DNA of 64,000 nucleotides from Poteriospumella lacustris (taxonomy: Eukaryota > Sar > Chrysophyceae > Chromulinales > Dinobryaceae), in contig SMOI01000058.1 in NCBI GenBank assembly GCA_008000375.1, positions 79,426-143,425 on the forward strand, given 5' to 3'. The notes below the pieces were generated by a model that had not been told where the DNA came from, ran no database searches, and worked only from the letters and a program-made list of their open reading frames with translations. The position numbers and the translations under genes are program-made. Every line of letters begins with the position of its first letter. Positions within the stretch are counted from its first letter, which is position 1. Positions 11,864-26,383 of this stretch are shown one piece after another.

Positions 11864-13741
11864 ATGATGCGTAGTCTTCGAAGGCTGTTCTTGAAAGTTC
11901 GTTTGGAAGTTTCTTCTTTTTGGAGTAAAGGAAGCACCGCGCAGAGTCGACTATTCGTGTGTGGATTCATCGTTTTGGGAATTTTTGCCTTCGCTTCTCT
12001 TCATGCTGTCATCAATGTTGTCGCCGTAAGTCATCATTATTCAGAGGTTGGTTATTTCGATCTGTATGGTGAAAATCTTACTTCTTGTTGGGGAGGATCA
12101 TTTGTGGGGCAGTCAACCTCTGCGTGGACCAGTAGTCTGAATCATCTTGGATTGTCAACTTCTGTTGCCAACAGTGAGCAAGACAACGGAAACAGTATTC
12201 GGCTGTCTTCTCGGCCGGTATACACAGTCAATCAAACCGGGCCATACCCTGCTCTTCATGCTGGTCATTGCATTGAAGTGGAAAGTCAGTATTCGTATCT
12301 ACGACCTTTCCGAAGGGATAAAGTTACTTGCTATCCGTCCTTCGCGATCATTGGTGCCATGAAATGCGGCACAGGTGAGTTGATGAAGTGGCTGGAATTG
12401 CATCCCTTCTTAAGGGTAATATCTGGTTCTACTGGTAAGAGAGAGTCACATTTCTTTACGCGTGAAATGTCGATTGAACTGCGGCAAAACCCACGACGAA
12501 GTGATGTTTTACGGGAATACGGTGAGCATTTACCAGCTTTGACAACATTGGAAGCGTCCCAGATCTACACATTTGAGAAGTCGCCAGATTATCTCAGAAA
12601 CACTAAAGCATTGGAAATGCTGCAGAATTATCTCCCTTCCCTTCGAGTGGTCGCCATTTTGCGAAACCCTATCTACCGTGCGCTGTCGGAGTTCTCTCAT
12701 CATTGTCGACACCGGCGATACATCCGTCTGTTGGAACGTGTTGAAATCTCTTCCAAAGGTAGTAAAGGAAGCGTGATAACGTATCCAAAGGGATCGGTTC
12801 TGCGGATCGTTGATCACACGAATCGTGACAGAAACACTGGCCACAATCACACTCATAACCCATACACTGTCGATATTCTGGATCTACCCTTGAAGTCGTA
12901 CGTTCGCCTCCGCCAACCATGCTCCGTAGATGATATGGCAACCTATTTCCGTCCTTTGGTCAATGTCGCGAGCCGTAGCGTTGGAAACGAATCCAATCGC
13001 GCGCATGGATCAGCGACTCCGCTGCCGGATGAAATCCTCAACGGTTTGTATGACCAACAACTCGAAAAATTGTACAAAATGTAAGACTGCTCGGACTGTG
13101 TTCATCGTTAACACCGCTGCTCTTTCTCATTCTCACTGTCTTGTCTGCTTTATGGACACAGATTTTCTCCGTCACGAGTTCTCATTTTGCTGCAAGAGGA
13201 CATGTTTCGGAACACCTACCGCACACTGCGACGGGTCGAGTCCTTTCTGGGTATTCCATGCTATGACTATTCCAAAGTAGCGTACACACCAGATCCGGAT
13301 TCACCACCCATTCGAAAGGCTCAAACAGTGACGGGGAAATTGCGCGAATATATGCGGTCGTTGTTGAACGTATTTGTCGGGTCGTATACGGAGGGAATGA
13401 CCGCCGATGAGGAGAGACGATCGTCATCGATTCATCATCTGCCCGGTTCCACCAGTTCAACGAATAGTCAACATGGACCAAAGTCAGTGTTACCATCGTC
13501 CACCGGAGAAAAGCTGTTCAAAAAGTCGCCGAAGACGCTGCAAACATGGCTATTGCAAACCTATGCCCCGCACAACCGTCGACTGGTGGAAATCATGCGG
13601 GATGTGCACGGTTGGCAAACATCAAATAGCTCTGGCTCTCCCCAACAATATCGTTCATCTGGGACTGGATTAACCGCAACGAAAGGTGCTTCGTTGAAGC
13701 AACCTGTTCTTGATTTTGTGGATGCCCATTGGAATCTGTAG
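11864..13741 (+). CDS. Type II membrane sulfotransferase (heparan/carbohydrate sulfotransferase-like), 598 aa
   Basis: Exons 11864-13080 and 13162-13741 (1797 nt). The protein would transfer sulfate from PAPS to a glycan or other acceptor in the Golgi lumen. It starts with a short basic cytosolic tail and a single hydrophobic anchor (LFVCGFIVLGIFAFASLHAV). The 5' phosphosulfate-binding motif is AIIGAMKCGTGELMKWL; the more usual KCGTT is KCGTG here. Then come KRESHFFTRE and EKSPDYLRN, and the 3' phosphate-binding motif is LRVVAILRNPIYRALSEFSH. After the intron the frame continues with a typical C-terminal segment (VLILLQEDMFRNTYRTL and VESFLGI), which confirms the splice. The ATG at 11864 is the first in frame; a second follows at once. 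A low-complexity Ser/Thr stretch lies near the C-terminus. The acceptor is unknown. Confidence 0.88.
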
Positions 13742-13831
13742 GATCGCACTACATACACGTATCACTGTTGGAATAACTGTCGTTCGTTTTACAAGTCAAT
13801 TCACTCATTGCTGTGTGGGGTCAACATAGTT

Positions 13832-14917
13832 CTACACTACATGTCCACGGGCGCCACCGGTTAGTTGATCTACCGCTAACTGAACACGGTCAATGACATC
13901 CGTCACAAAGGGTCGCTTGGTAATCTCCTTCTCCAGGATCCACTCACATAGCTCCAAAACCAATGCATCCTCAGCAGTGGGATTCGATTTCCAGGATATC
14001 CTGGAGAGAACTCGAAGAATGCTGCACGGGACCACTTTGATCTTGTCGCCCACAAATTGCGATTCAAAAGGGGAATAGCCAAACCACCACGCATACAACA
14101 GACAGCCCAAGGACCACACGTCGGTCCGAGTATCCAAATTGATACCTTTAGGTGGATCGAAGAGCTCTGGTGAACGATATGACGCCGTACAAAATTGAGC
14201 TGCCTCATCTGTGACCCGCAAAATATCGTTACGGGTTTCAATCTTTTGAAACGCTTTACGCACCGATCCGAAGTCCGTGAGAATGGGTCGACCGTTGTCA
14301 TTGATGAGCACGTTCTATTGACATATCATCAAATGAGCATGAAACGCTCCAATGGCACAATATTCATCGGATAGCCTTACCTCTGGCTTGATGTCCTGAT
14401 GGATGTAGCTCGGTTGATAGTGGTGCAAGACCTTGACGGCCTCACAGATGTGCTGGAAGTCTCGAAGGATTGAAGACAAAGGCGGCCGTTGTGTGGCTTT
14501 GTTCAGCACTAAATTTAATACATCCCGCAGATTTCCTCGTTGGTAATACGGTAGCAACAAGTACATGACTCGCAGATTGTTATTGCCCTCCACACACGTG
14601 ACGACATCCAACAACTGAACAATATTAGGATGCTTGAAGCGCTTCAACGAATCCACTTCCAAATTAGCCATGGTAACATTTTCAGGAGACTGCAAGAGCA
14701 TCTTTTTAACAGCATAGCTCTTGCCATCATTAATATCTTTCACTTTCAACACAACGCTGAATGCGCCTTCTCCGATTTGACGAGACGATGATGAAGAATG
14801 GCTCACAGATATTCTCGAGACAGGAAATGATATCACCTGACCGAACACGAACGAGTAGAAATACTCATAAATAGTTCGGAAAACGGATTGAATGCAGTCG
14901 ATTAATCGGCTGCTCAT
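13832..14917 (-). CDS. STK16-like (NAK family) serine/threonine kinase, 339 aa
   Basis: Exons 14917-14381 and 14314-13832 (1020 nt). Motifs in order: glycine loop IGEGAFSVVLKV, VAIK-type Lys in SYAVKKM, catalytic loop YIHQDIKPENVLI, DFG in LTDFGSVRKAF, an APE-like SPELFDPPKG, and WSLGCLLYAWWFG. The DFGS-type magnesium loop and the short C-lobe resemble STK16/MPSK1. The catalytic loop has HQD instead of HRD, so this is a non-RD kinase by sequence. The N-terminal 30-40 residues are partly hydrophobic (IYEYFYSFVFGQVISF) and could associate with membranes. There is no N-myristoylation glycine. The intron falls between KPE and NVLI. The gene converges on the sulfotransferase, with only 90 bases between stop codons, and diverges from PDR-C. 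STK16 relatives act at the Golgi; a role next to a Golgi sulfotransferase is inference only. Confidence 0.85.
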
Positions 14918-15455
14918 CCTAAACGTTTCTTTTCGAGGACGCGACAAAACAACGGCGGGGGCAAAAATCGAACAGCGTTTCCAGGAGAATCAGTTCAAAG
15001 CCTCCAAGTCCTGTGCGATGCAGATGAACTTCACAGAACAAGGGAAAGAGAAAATCGGATCCTTCCGTCTTTCTTTTGAAATTGAGATGATTTCGGTGGT
15101 GAAAAAGATGATTGCAGCGACGGTGCCGACGGTCTCGCGGCGACGCGAAAAAAGTGGCGTGCACAACAAAAATGTCGTCAAAGTCAACGTCATATTTTAA
15201 GATTTGCAGAGAAGTACACTTTGGATGACGTACTCTGTAACTGTATGTATACTTGGAGGTACAAGAATAGTACAAAAGGGTCTAACGGAAAAGTTGGGGT
15301 GTGCCCAGGTAGAGGCGGCAGAAAGTTCCCACAAGTGCCATCCCTTGGTGATGGATGCCCCATGCATGGTTGCATCATCATCACAAAACAATAGCCCTTA
15401 CGTCCATCGATCTTCGTCTTTCATCTTCTGCAATAGCACTCCATTGCATTTGAAC
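14918..15455. promoter_or_regulatory. Divergent upstream region of the STK16-like kinase and PDR-C
   Basis: 538 bases between the kinase ATG (minus) and the PDR-C ATG (plus). No credible coding frame; in-frame codons upstream of the PDR-C ATG do not match PDR-A or PDR-B. Both promoters must be here. No discrete motif is claimed. Confidence 0.5.
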
Positions 15456-18400
15456 ATGGCGACGCAACCTTCCCTGTTCAGTAGGGTGTCCAACCAGAAA
15501 ATTCAAGAAGATCTCACTCGAAGATGCATCCAAAATGAGAATTACATCAAGACGCTGGAGGAAATGCTCAAGAATCATGGCGTTGAGCTTCCTCAGACGC
15601 AGCTAGCGGTCAATCCTAGCATGTATGAGATAGTGGATAACTTGATGAAGCAAGGGTCTTTGGAAGAACTCGAGAGTATCGTGCAGAGAAACGTGGAGTT
15701 GCTGCGTAACATGGATCACTCCATTGAATTCCACGGCCTCAACTACTCAACCGAGGTCCCCAAGAAGAAAGTCATCCCCACGGTAGGATCTATGCTCCTG
15801 TCTCTGCTAGCCTTCTGGCTTCCTGAAGAAATGGAGACCATCGACATTCTCGCCGATGCCACCGGCCGCATTTTACCCCGCAAGATGACTCTGCTCATTG
15901 GCCCTCCAGGCTCCGGTAAGTCTGTTCTTCTGAAGGCATTGGCAGGCCGTCTCCGGCCATTGGGAGGAGCGAAGATGTCCGGTGAGGTCTACTACGATGG
16001 CGACAACATCAAGTCGGGCAAGTTCCTGGTGGGCAAAGTGGCAGATTATATCGAGCAGGGTGATACGCACGAGGCTGTGTTGACTGTGGCAGAGACGATT
16101 CTCTTTTCGTGGCAGTGCACCACCGGGGGCCATCATGGATATGCGCGTGCCCGCGATGAAGCATCGGCGGAGATATTGAACAAGGACGACGACAATCACG
16201 TTCAACCCAAAAATGTGGCCATCGTTCTCGGTTTGGACGGATGCAAAGATATACCGGTTGGCAACGGCATGATTCGAGGTGTGAGCGGTGGTCAGAAGCG
16301 TCGTGTGACCATTGGCGAGATGGTGACTTGTCCTCGGCCTATCAAGTTGATGGACAGCATTTCCAACGGTTTGGACACCGCCACCGCCTACGACATCATT
16401 CGCAGCATCAAATACTTATCGTCCAAGGTTGGAACCACCGTCGTTATCTCTTTGCTGCAGGTAAGTCAATCGATAGGACGACTATCACTATCGGTGCAAG
16501 TAACTCTTATTCGCCTGTTTTGCCGTGTCAGCCTCCTCCGGATGTGTACAACCAGTTCGACGAGATCATCTTGCTCTCGGAGGGCCACATCATTTACCAC
16601 GGTATGCAGAAACTGCCACCTGACCAAAGACCACCATGCGACTGTGGCTTAGCTGTTTGATATGATTGTATTAGGCCCGAGAACCAGTGTCATGGAGTAT
16701 TTCCAAGATTTGGGCTACGCTTGTCCCCACCAAGTTGACGAAGCCGATTTCCTGCAAGAATTGCCCACACCCGAGGGCAGACGCTTTATCAAGGTAGCTG
16801 GAGCCCCTCATACCGCCAAGGATCTTGCAGCGGCGTGGAAGAAGTCATCCTTGTACCAGCAGTTGCTGACGGAGATGCGATACCCTACGTTGGAGGATGC
16901 CAAGAGGCTGGAGAAGTCCAACACGAAGCTGTGGTACCTAGATCAGCTTCAGCACTTCGCAGGATCTTTCCGATTCTATTTCGAACTGTTGTTGGATCGC
17001 CAAATGAAAATCGTCATGCGCAACAGCACGTTCGTAAAGGCTCGTATCGGCCAAGTGTTGTTGGTCGGCGCTATCTCCGGTTCGCTGTTCAACAACATCG
17101 CGGTGACCGACGTCTCCACGATGAACGGTTTCCTGTTCAATTCGATGTTGTTTGCGGCGTTGGGAAGCTTCTCGATCCTGCCCATCATCTATGCACAGAA
17201 GGCGGTGTACTACAAGCAGAAGGATTCGTTGTTCTTCCCCACCTCTGCCTTCTGTTTGGCCCAAACGATTTCGTTCTTCCCGTTGCAGGTGTTGGAATCG
17301 GTCTTCTACATCTTGATCGTGTACTGGTCGGCCGATCTGTCGCATCAATACCGCGGATCGCGCTTCTTGACGTTCATTGTGGTCAGTTTGGTCTTCTCGA
17401 TGACGATCAGTCAACTGTTCCGCGTCATTGCGGCCTTTGTCCCAGACATCGATGGGGCCTTGCCCATCGCCGGTATCATCATTGTGATCATGGTGCTCTT
17501 CTCGGGCTTCATTCAACCGAAAGCATTGATCAGTGATGGTTGGTCGTGGTTCTATTGGATGAATCCGGTCGCTTGGGCGTTGAAAGCGGTGACGGTGAAC
17601 GAGTTCAAGTCCGAGAAGTACGACTTCTTGACGTGCACGAACCCCACGTGTACGGAGAAGTCTCGTTTCGGTGACTTTGTCTTGGAACAATACGGCAACC
17701 CCACGGACGAGGCGTATATCTGGTACTCTTTCGCCGTGCTGGTGGCGGAGTATTTGTTCTTGTTCTTGTTGACGTTTTTGTCGCTGAAATACATCCGCAC
17801 TGAGCCCACGCCACCGGCTCCCATTCGTGCGACGAATCCAGTGACCGAACACGATCACGAACACGAACACGCGGACTTAGTGAGACTCGCAGACACGGCG
17901 GACGTCGGTGATATTGAGGCAGGTGTCACCGAAGCGACTTCAGCCGCCAATGAAACCACCGGCGTGGAGCTTACGGCTGTAGCCCACGGTACTGATCCAT
18001 CGGGGAAGTCGTTGGACAGCAACAAGGCCTCGTCCGCACGAGGAAGCAACCGCTTGGTGAAGGCACAACTGCCATTCGACCCGATCTCGTTCGCGTTCAA
18101 GGACATTTGGTACACCGTCACGCTGTCGTCGGGCGAAGACGTCGATCTCTTGCGTGGCGTGAACGGTTACTTCGAGCCTGGCACCGTGACGGCGCTCATG
18201 GGCTCGTCCGGTGCAGGTAAGACGACGTTGTTGGATGTGTTGGCGGGCCGCAAGAACACGGGTGTGGTGAAGGGCGAGATGTATTTGAACGGCGTGCCGA
18301 AGGTGGAGGGTTACTTCCGCAAGATCATGGGCTACGTCGAGCAGTTCGACACGTTGCCGCAGAAGAGCACCGCACGCGAGTGTGTGGAGTTCTCGGCGGC

Positions 18401-20232
18401 GTTGCGGTTGGCGAGTAGCGTCACGGCGGACCAGCGCCAGGCGTGGGTGAACGCGGTGCTGCACATGATGGATTTGGAGCCCATCGAAGATATGCTGGTA
18501 AGTTGTGCTTGAACACGTCGGCTGAATGAGTGAGCAATCTCAGCGACGTCTGCTCGTGCGTAGGTTGGGAACATGGCGGACGGAGGCATGTCGTTCGAAC
18601 AGCGCAAGCGTGTGTCCATCGCCGTGGAGTTGGCGGCCAACCCGTCGGTGCTGTTCTTGGACGAGCCTACGACCGGATTGGACTCTCGCGCGGCGTTGGC
18701 GCTGATCAAGAACATTCGTGCGATCGCCATGAGCGGCCGCAGTGTCGTGTGCACGATCCATCAGCCATCGACCGCGATCTTCAACGCGTTTGATCAGTTG
18801 TTGCTGCTGCGCCGTGGTGGGCAGACGGTGTTTTTCGGCCCCACGGGCAAGGACAGCAGCAACTTGGTCGATTTCTTTCAAGCCGCACCCGGCGTGACCC
18901 CGATCCGTCCAAACGTCAACCCGGCGACGTGGATGTTGGACGTCATCGGGGCTGGTACCTCTGCCGCGCATGCGGTACAACCCACCGACTTCCACAACTA
19001 CTACAACTCATCGGCGCTCTACCAGATCAATCAAGTGCATTTGGAGACCTTGGTCACGCCGAACGAAGGCTCCAAGAGACTCACCGATGACGACATGCGC
19101 GACAACGAAGGGTACAATGCGTCGTACTTGCAGCAGTTCTTCTTGCTCATGCGACGTATCGCCTTGACCTACTGGCGCACACCGACGTACTCGTTGTTTC
19201 GGCACTTGACGAACATGGCCATCGCATTGATCTTCGCGTCGGCGTATCCGCAACAGGAATACGACACCTACGTCGCCGCGGTGTCTCGCGCGGCGGTCAT
19301 TTACGTCACGGCGCTCTTCTGTGGCGTCTTGGCCATGTTGACCGTCGTGCCCGTCGTCGCGGCGGACCGGCCCGCCTTCTACCGCGAACAACAATCGCGG
19401 ATGTACTCGGTGTTCATCTACTGCGTCACGTTGTTCTTGATCGAGGTACGTTCGTTGCCGGGACCATTCACTCTCGGAAGCGTTATCTCACCGTCCGCCT
19501 CTGCACACCCTGCCCCCTCCAACATAGATTCCGTATTTGCTGGTGTCGTCGTTGTCGTTCACGTTGCCGTTCTTCTACATCGTGGGCTTTGACAACGTGG
19601 GACCGGTGACCCAGAAGTTCTTCTGGTACTGGTTCTTCAACTTCCTGTTGCAGGGCACCCTGTTGTTCCTCGGCGAGTTCTACGTCGCGTTGACGCCCAG
19701 CGAAGCCACCGCTCACAGTACGTTCGCGCCCTGCTGCTACCGCCCCCTTTGCCCGCCTCGTGTCGTGTACTCATTGTTGATCGTGTGCCTCTTGTTCGTT
19801 TGTAGTTCTGGTGGGGCTGACGAACACGGTGCTGGGTCTCTTCTGCGGCTTCTTGATCGGTCAAGAGAACTTCCCGACCTTCTGGCTGTTCATGTACTGG
19901 CTGGACCCCTTGCACTACGCATTGGAAGGCATGATCATGACACAGTTCCACGAGGACACCACCCCGATTCGAACGATGGATGGCTCTATCATGACGGCCG
20001 AAGACTACATCCAACACGTGCAGTTCCCCTCGTGGGAATACGCCAACGTGGGCTTTGACGTGCTGGCCTTGTGCTTGTTCACCGCAGTGGCTCTGTAAGT
20101 CTACCGCTGCTCTGCTTCGTTGTGTTGTTGCCTCCGTCTGTGCTGTGTTGCTCATCTGTGTCGTTGTCGTTGTGCTCTCGTAGGGTGGCCAACTACCTCT
20201 GTCTGTCGTATCTGCGCCACGACAAGCGCTAA
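15456..20232 (+). CDS. PDR-type full-length ABCG transporter (PDR-C), 1435 aa
   Basis: Seven exons: 15456-16460, 16532-16601, 16675-18497, 18564-19445, 19528-19717, 19806-20094 and 20184-20232 (4308 nt). The architecture is NBD1-TMD1-NBD2-TMD2, as in PDR-B. The P-loop is GPPGSGKS, signature 1 VSGGQKRRVT, Walker B1 LMDSISNGLD (Glu replaced by Ser), NBD2 P-loop GSSGAGKTT, signature 2 MSFEQRKRVS, then FLDEPTTGLDS and TIHQPST. Exon lengths 1005, 70, 882, 190, 289 and 49 equal those of PDR-B. The extra 42 bases of exon 3 fall in the variable TMD1-NBD2 linker, which here has an acidic/His cluster (EHDHEHEHADL). The tail LSYLRHDKR is shared by the trio. It is likely a plasma-membrane exporter; the substrate is unknown. 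Confidence 0.94.
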
Positions 20233-20438
20233 ACCCGTCCGACCGTCCGATTCGTTGTTCCTCCTGCCCCGTAGCATAGGTCTCCTCTTCCGTCTTTCTC
20301 CTGTACCATACACACTACCCCTCCCCCATCGCTATACTTTACTTTGCCATGGTCGTCCGAGTCGCCGTGTGGGTTGGCGCTCTTATCGTTGTTCGCACTT
20401 GCCACAGTCTTTGTACCTCCTCCCTCCGCTGTCCTTCT

Positions 20439-20456
20439 CCCCCCCCCCCCCCCCCC
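20439..20456 (+). repeat. Poly(C) tract of 18 bases
   Basis: An uninterrupted run of 18 C residues within a long pyrimidine-rich stretch, about 200 bases downstream of the PDR-C stop codon. Length may be inaccurate because homopolymers are prone to sequencing error. Confidence 0.85.
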
Positions 20457-20840
20457 GCGCCGTAGTCCTCTTTCACTTGATCATCGTCCTGTCGGTCTCG
20501 GTGGTCGTCAGTGGACTTTGTCGCTTGGTATTTTTTACTTTGATTTGCTTTGTTTTTGTTTTGATCGCACCAGCCCGCACCAGCTTCTGTCTATACCACC
20601 GCTGTACACATCACATACATACACTCTCTCGTCCTCTCCTATGGTTTGCCCCCTAAACATATAACGTACGTAACTCAGTTTCCCATCCCACAGCCCTCTC
20701 CCGGCTCTCTCTGCCGTGTCTCTGTTCTTAGGTAACGTTAGGCTCTCCGATTTGTGTTATCCTCTCTTCGCTCGTCGACGTCGTGGTATCCAGCAGTATA
20801 GCGTAAACGCCGCTGGTGTAAAGCGCGTTAATGAACCATA

Positions 20841-20866
20841 CTCCACCGCCACCGCCACCGCCACCG
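20841..20866 (+). repeat. CCACCG hexanucleotide repeat
   Basis: About four tandem CCACCG-like units in the intergenic region between PDR-C and TTLL1. Confidence 0.75.
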
Positions 20867-21037
20867 TCACGACAAAGAAACCGTTTCACCGAGCACCGCC
20901 AGTGAGACTTAGACACGTACGATATACTTAAAGGAGACCCATCACACACACGCATACCCACCGCTGGGCCGCGTCGCACGCCATCCACCACCCGCAGTAG
21001 CAGCGATGCGCACAAACACACACAAACACAAGAGCGC

Positions 21038-23383
<2,346 letters not shown>

Positions 23384-25679
23384 ATGTCGAAAGCGGAGAA
23401 AATGCGCGATCGTCTTGCCAATATGCAAAAAGAACGTTCTGAATTTGAAAGGCAAAAGCGGGAGTTGGAAGCGCAAATGAGTATCGGACGACAAAACATG
23501 GGTAAAATCCAGAAAGGGCTGAAGAACAAAGACCTCAACCTCCAGGATCAAATCCAAATTGAAGCTCCGATTTCCCAACTGACCGAAAGTGTCAACAGTT
23601 CCATTGCTCAATCTCAAAATGTGGGCGGAACGAAGCGACTGTCGAAGCCAAACCCGCGGCCCAATCTGTCGCAGCTGCAAAATCAACCGGGATCGTTCAC
23701 ACAAAATGGCCACCCACCAATCGATTCCCCTCAACCACCTGGACAATCGGCCAATGTGATTATTCCTACGGGTGCCAGAATTTCTGAGTGGTGTTATGTG
23801 GGCACGTTGGATTCGCAGCCTCCGGTGGTGAAGTCACGTGATTTGTACGAGACGGTGCGTCTGCTGGGCAGAGGTTCCTTCGGTGAAGTGAACTTGGTGA
23901 AGAACACGGACGACAACAAACTGTAAGTGGTGTTTTCTCTCTCTCGATTGCGTGGAGTCAAAAGGAATAGACTCTGACTCGAATGGACGGCTGATGTTCT
24001 GTGTAGTTTTGCCATCAAAACCATTTTCTGTTCTCGCGACTCCGACATGGACGTCGTGCTGCGAGAAATCAAGTTTTTGCGGATAAACAGACACCCTTAT
24101 GTCATCGATGTGCACGATGCCTTTGTGACCATGAATCCAAGGTAAATGATACGCTTGCGCAGACGGCTGTGAATGACGTGTGTGAGGCTTACTGATTGAT
24201 GATGCTTTTGTAACGCAGAGTGGTGCACATTGTGATGCATTACTGCGAGTCGGGCACCTTGGCCAGTGTCATTCAATCGGCGAAAAAGAACAAATCGTCG
24301 ATATCTGAAACCCAAATCATGAAATGGACCATTCAATTGGCCCTGGCGATGCATTTCTTGCACAGCAACAACACGCTCCATCGTGATTTGAAGCCGATGA
24401 ATGTCATGCTCACGGAAGGTGGCGATCTCTTGAAATTGGCAGACTTTGGGTTGGCATTGGATATGGGCGATGCCTCCGACAAAGAGAAATTTGATGAGGC
24501 GGGTACCCCGTACTACACGGCGCCGGAGATGATTCAACGGGAAAGTTACTCGTTCCCCGCCGATTGTTGGTCCTTTGGCATCATTCTGCATCAGTTGATG
24601 GCGCTGGAGCGTCCCTTTGAAGGCTCGTCGACGGCTGATTTGGTACGAGCGATTCTCTCCGCCGAACCGCCTCCCTTGCCGCCGCATTATTCCGATGAAC
24701 TCAAGTACGTTCGGTCGCCTCGTGTTCCGTGTGTTGTTGTGCTTCCGGTTAACGCAATCGCCGCCTTCTCTTCTTCTTGTTGTTGTACAGAAACATCGCC
24801 CGAGAACTGTTGAGGAAGAACCAGCCCGACCGAATGTCCATGGTGGGTCTCCTCTCCGAGAGCATCGTCGTGGCGAAGCTGAACAGCTTCGCGCAATCCT
24901 ATCGCCCTCGGTACTTGGAGGAGCGGATTCGACGCAGTCACACCAAACAACTGGAGCAACAACTGGATCAAGTGAGCCGATCTCGTCGTTCCTTGAGTAT
25001 GCGTGGCAAGTCCGAAGCACCCGATTCATTGAATGCCAACAACAGCGCATCGAACAGTCCACGCAAACCCGATGGCGAGACCAGTTTAGCGCCCATTTTA
25101 CAAGAACTGGCCGAACAGCTCACCGATCATCATAAACCCACCTCGAACACCACCTCTCCCAACAAAGAGAACACCACCGCCACCGCCACCGCCACCGCTA
25201 CCTCTTCCGATCCAATGAAACCACCCGGGGCTGGACACACAATGGACGACTTACAAGTCACCGCGCACCATATTCAACCAGAGATTCGTACCACCTCCGA
25301 AGGTGGTGCCCATACGCTGCACCATTCGCCGTCAGGTCACCATCGAGCGGAAGATGGACACGGTCACGGGGTAGAGCATCATCACCATCACCACGGACCC
25401 GTATCGGTGTTGCAGAAGTCGTTGTCGAACATCGTCTTCGACGCCAATTTGGAGACGGGGGATGCCGCTGCCCATGGCGCCGCGGCCATGACGAAGGTCG
25501 ACGAGGCGAGTGTCAACGAGATCTTGGTGCTGGGCAAGCAGTTGGCGATGACGCATACGGGTTCGAACAGTGAATTGAACAGTCCTTCCAACGTGGCTGG
25601 TGGTCGAAAAGGTGCGGAGATTCAGAAGGCGATCCAACAGGACCAAGAGCTGGAGAAAGGTATCCACGGCACTGCGTGA
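23384..25679 (+). CDS. NEK-like serine/threonine kinase with N-terminal coiled coil, 682 aa
   Basis: Exons 23384-23922, 24007-24141, 24219-24704 and 24791-25679 (2049 nt). A charged coiled coil covers residues 1 to about 35 (MRDRLANMQKERSEFERQ), followed by a Gln/Pro-rich linker. The kinase domain starts near residue 155 with LGRGSFGEVNLV. It continues with FAIKTI (Lys), HRDLKPMNVM, LADFGLAL, AGTPYYTAPEM and DCWSFGIILHQL, and is followed by ARELLRKNQPDRMS. The GTPYYxxPE segment and the domain order are NEK-like. The usual NEK layout has the kinase first and the coiled coil after it, so the N-terminal coil is atypical. The C-terminal 250 residues are low-complexity, with Thr/Ala repeats and a His run at 25378-25395. 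It is head-to-head with TTLL1. Another microtubule-associated kinase family is possible. Confidence 0.87.
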
Positions 25680-26383
25680 TGCAACCCCTCCCCCTTCCCC
25701 TCCCCCCTGCGGTGTACGTACGTGGTTCTCTCCCAAGGTCCCGGGTGCGTTGAGTCTCTGTGTTAGGGACATGGCGATGGCCAGTGGTGTCGTATTTTGT
25801 GTTCGTCTGTGTTCGTCTGTTGGCATCGGTCGCGGCGGTGGTAGTGGCAGTGGAGGTGGTAGTTCCTCTACTCATTTCACTTGATTTTGTTTCATTGTTT
25901 GCGGTGTTTGGTCTCTGTCATAGTCTGTTTCCCGAAATACGTTTGTGTTTGTGTTATACATCTGCTGCGGTCTTCTGGTGCGTGCCTGCTCTGCTGCCTC
26001 TGTCCTATCGAATCTCTCAGGGGGTTTTTTGGAGGTGTTGCAGTTGAAGTGATGATGATGGCGTCTGTGTGTTGTCGTCATTTCGTTGTACAACTTATAC
26101 CCCTCGACGTACTGATGATCTCGTTTTTATTCTTTTTTTGTTTTTTGTTTTTCGTTTGGTGTCGTTGGTGGCGTGTTTTGCGTGTGTAGCCGATTAACAA
26201 AAAACAAAACAAAAGAACAGAAATAATGAGGTTTGTAATGGTTATTCTTTCATTTCTTGCAAGCCGAAAGAGTGGATGTGTTGTGTGTGTGTGTAGATCT
26301 GTGAGACAGGCGGGCGAGATGATAGAGTGTGGGTGGGGTTGCGGTTGTGCACTTAAAACGGATGATGGGGTTACGATGTGTCC
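25680..26383. other. Intergenic between convergent NEK-like kinase and ferredoxin
   Basis: 704 bases holding the two 3' UTRs. The sequence is T/GT-rich on the plus strand. Short open frames encode hydrophobic low-complexity peptides typical of T-rich DNA. No feature is supported. Confidence 0.6.

Larger units (their letters stand above)
20233..21037. other. Intergenic between convergent PDR-C and TTLL1
   Basis: 805 bases of pyrimidine-rich sequence after PDR-C, then sequence that should be the TTLL1 3' UTR. Open frames here are low-complexity and lack coding features. The stretch contains an 18-base C run (20439-20456) and a CCACCG repeat (about 20841-20866). Confidence 0.6.

Noticed and set aside
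20233-20664. Open frames downstream of PDR-C
   Set aside because: They cross an 18-base C run and a pyrimidine-rich 3' UTR and encode Ser/Leu/Pro low-complexity peptides.
25881-26189. 102-codon hydrophobic frame after the NEK-like kinase
   Set aside because: T-rich 3' UTR sequence gives Phe/Leu/Cys/Val-rich peptides by chance. There is no start context or conservation evidence.
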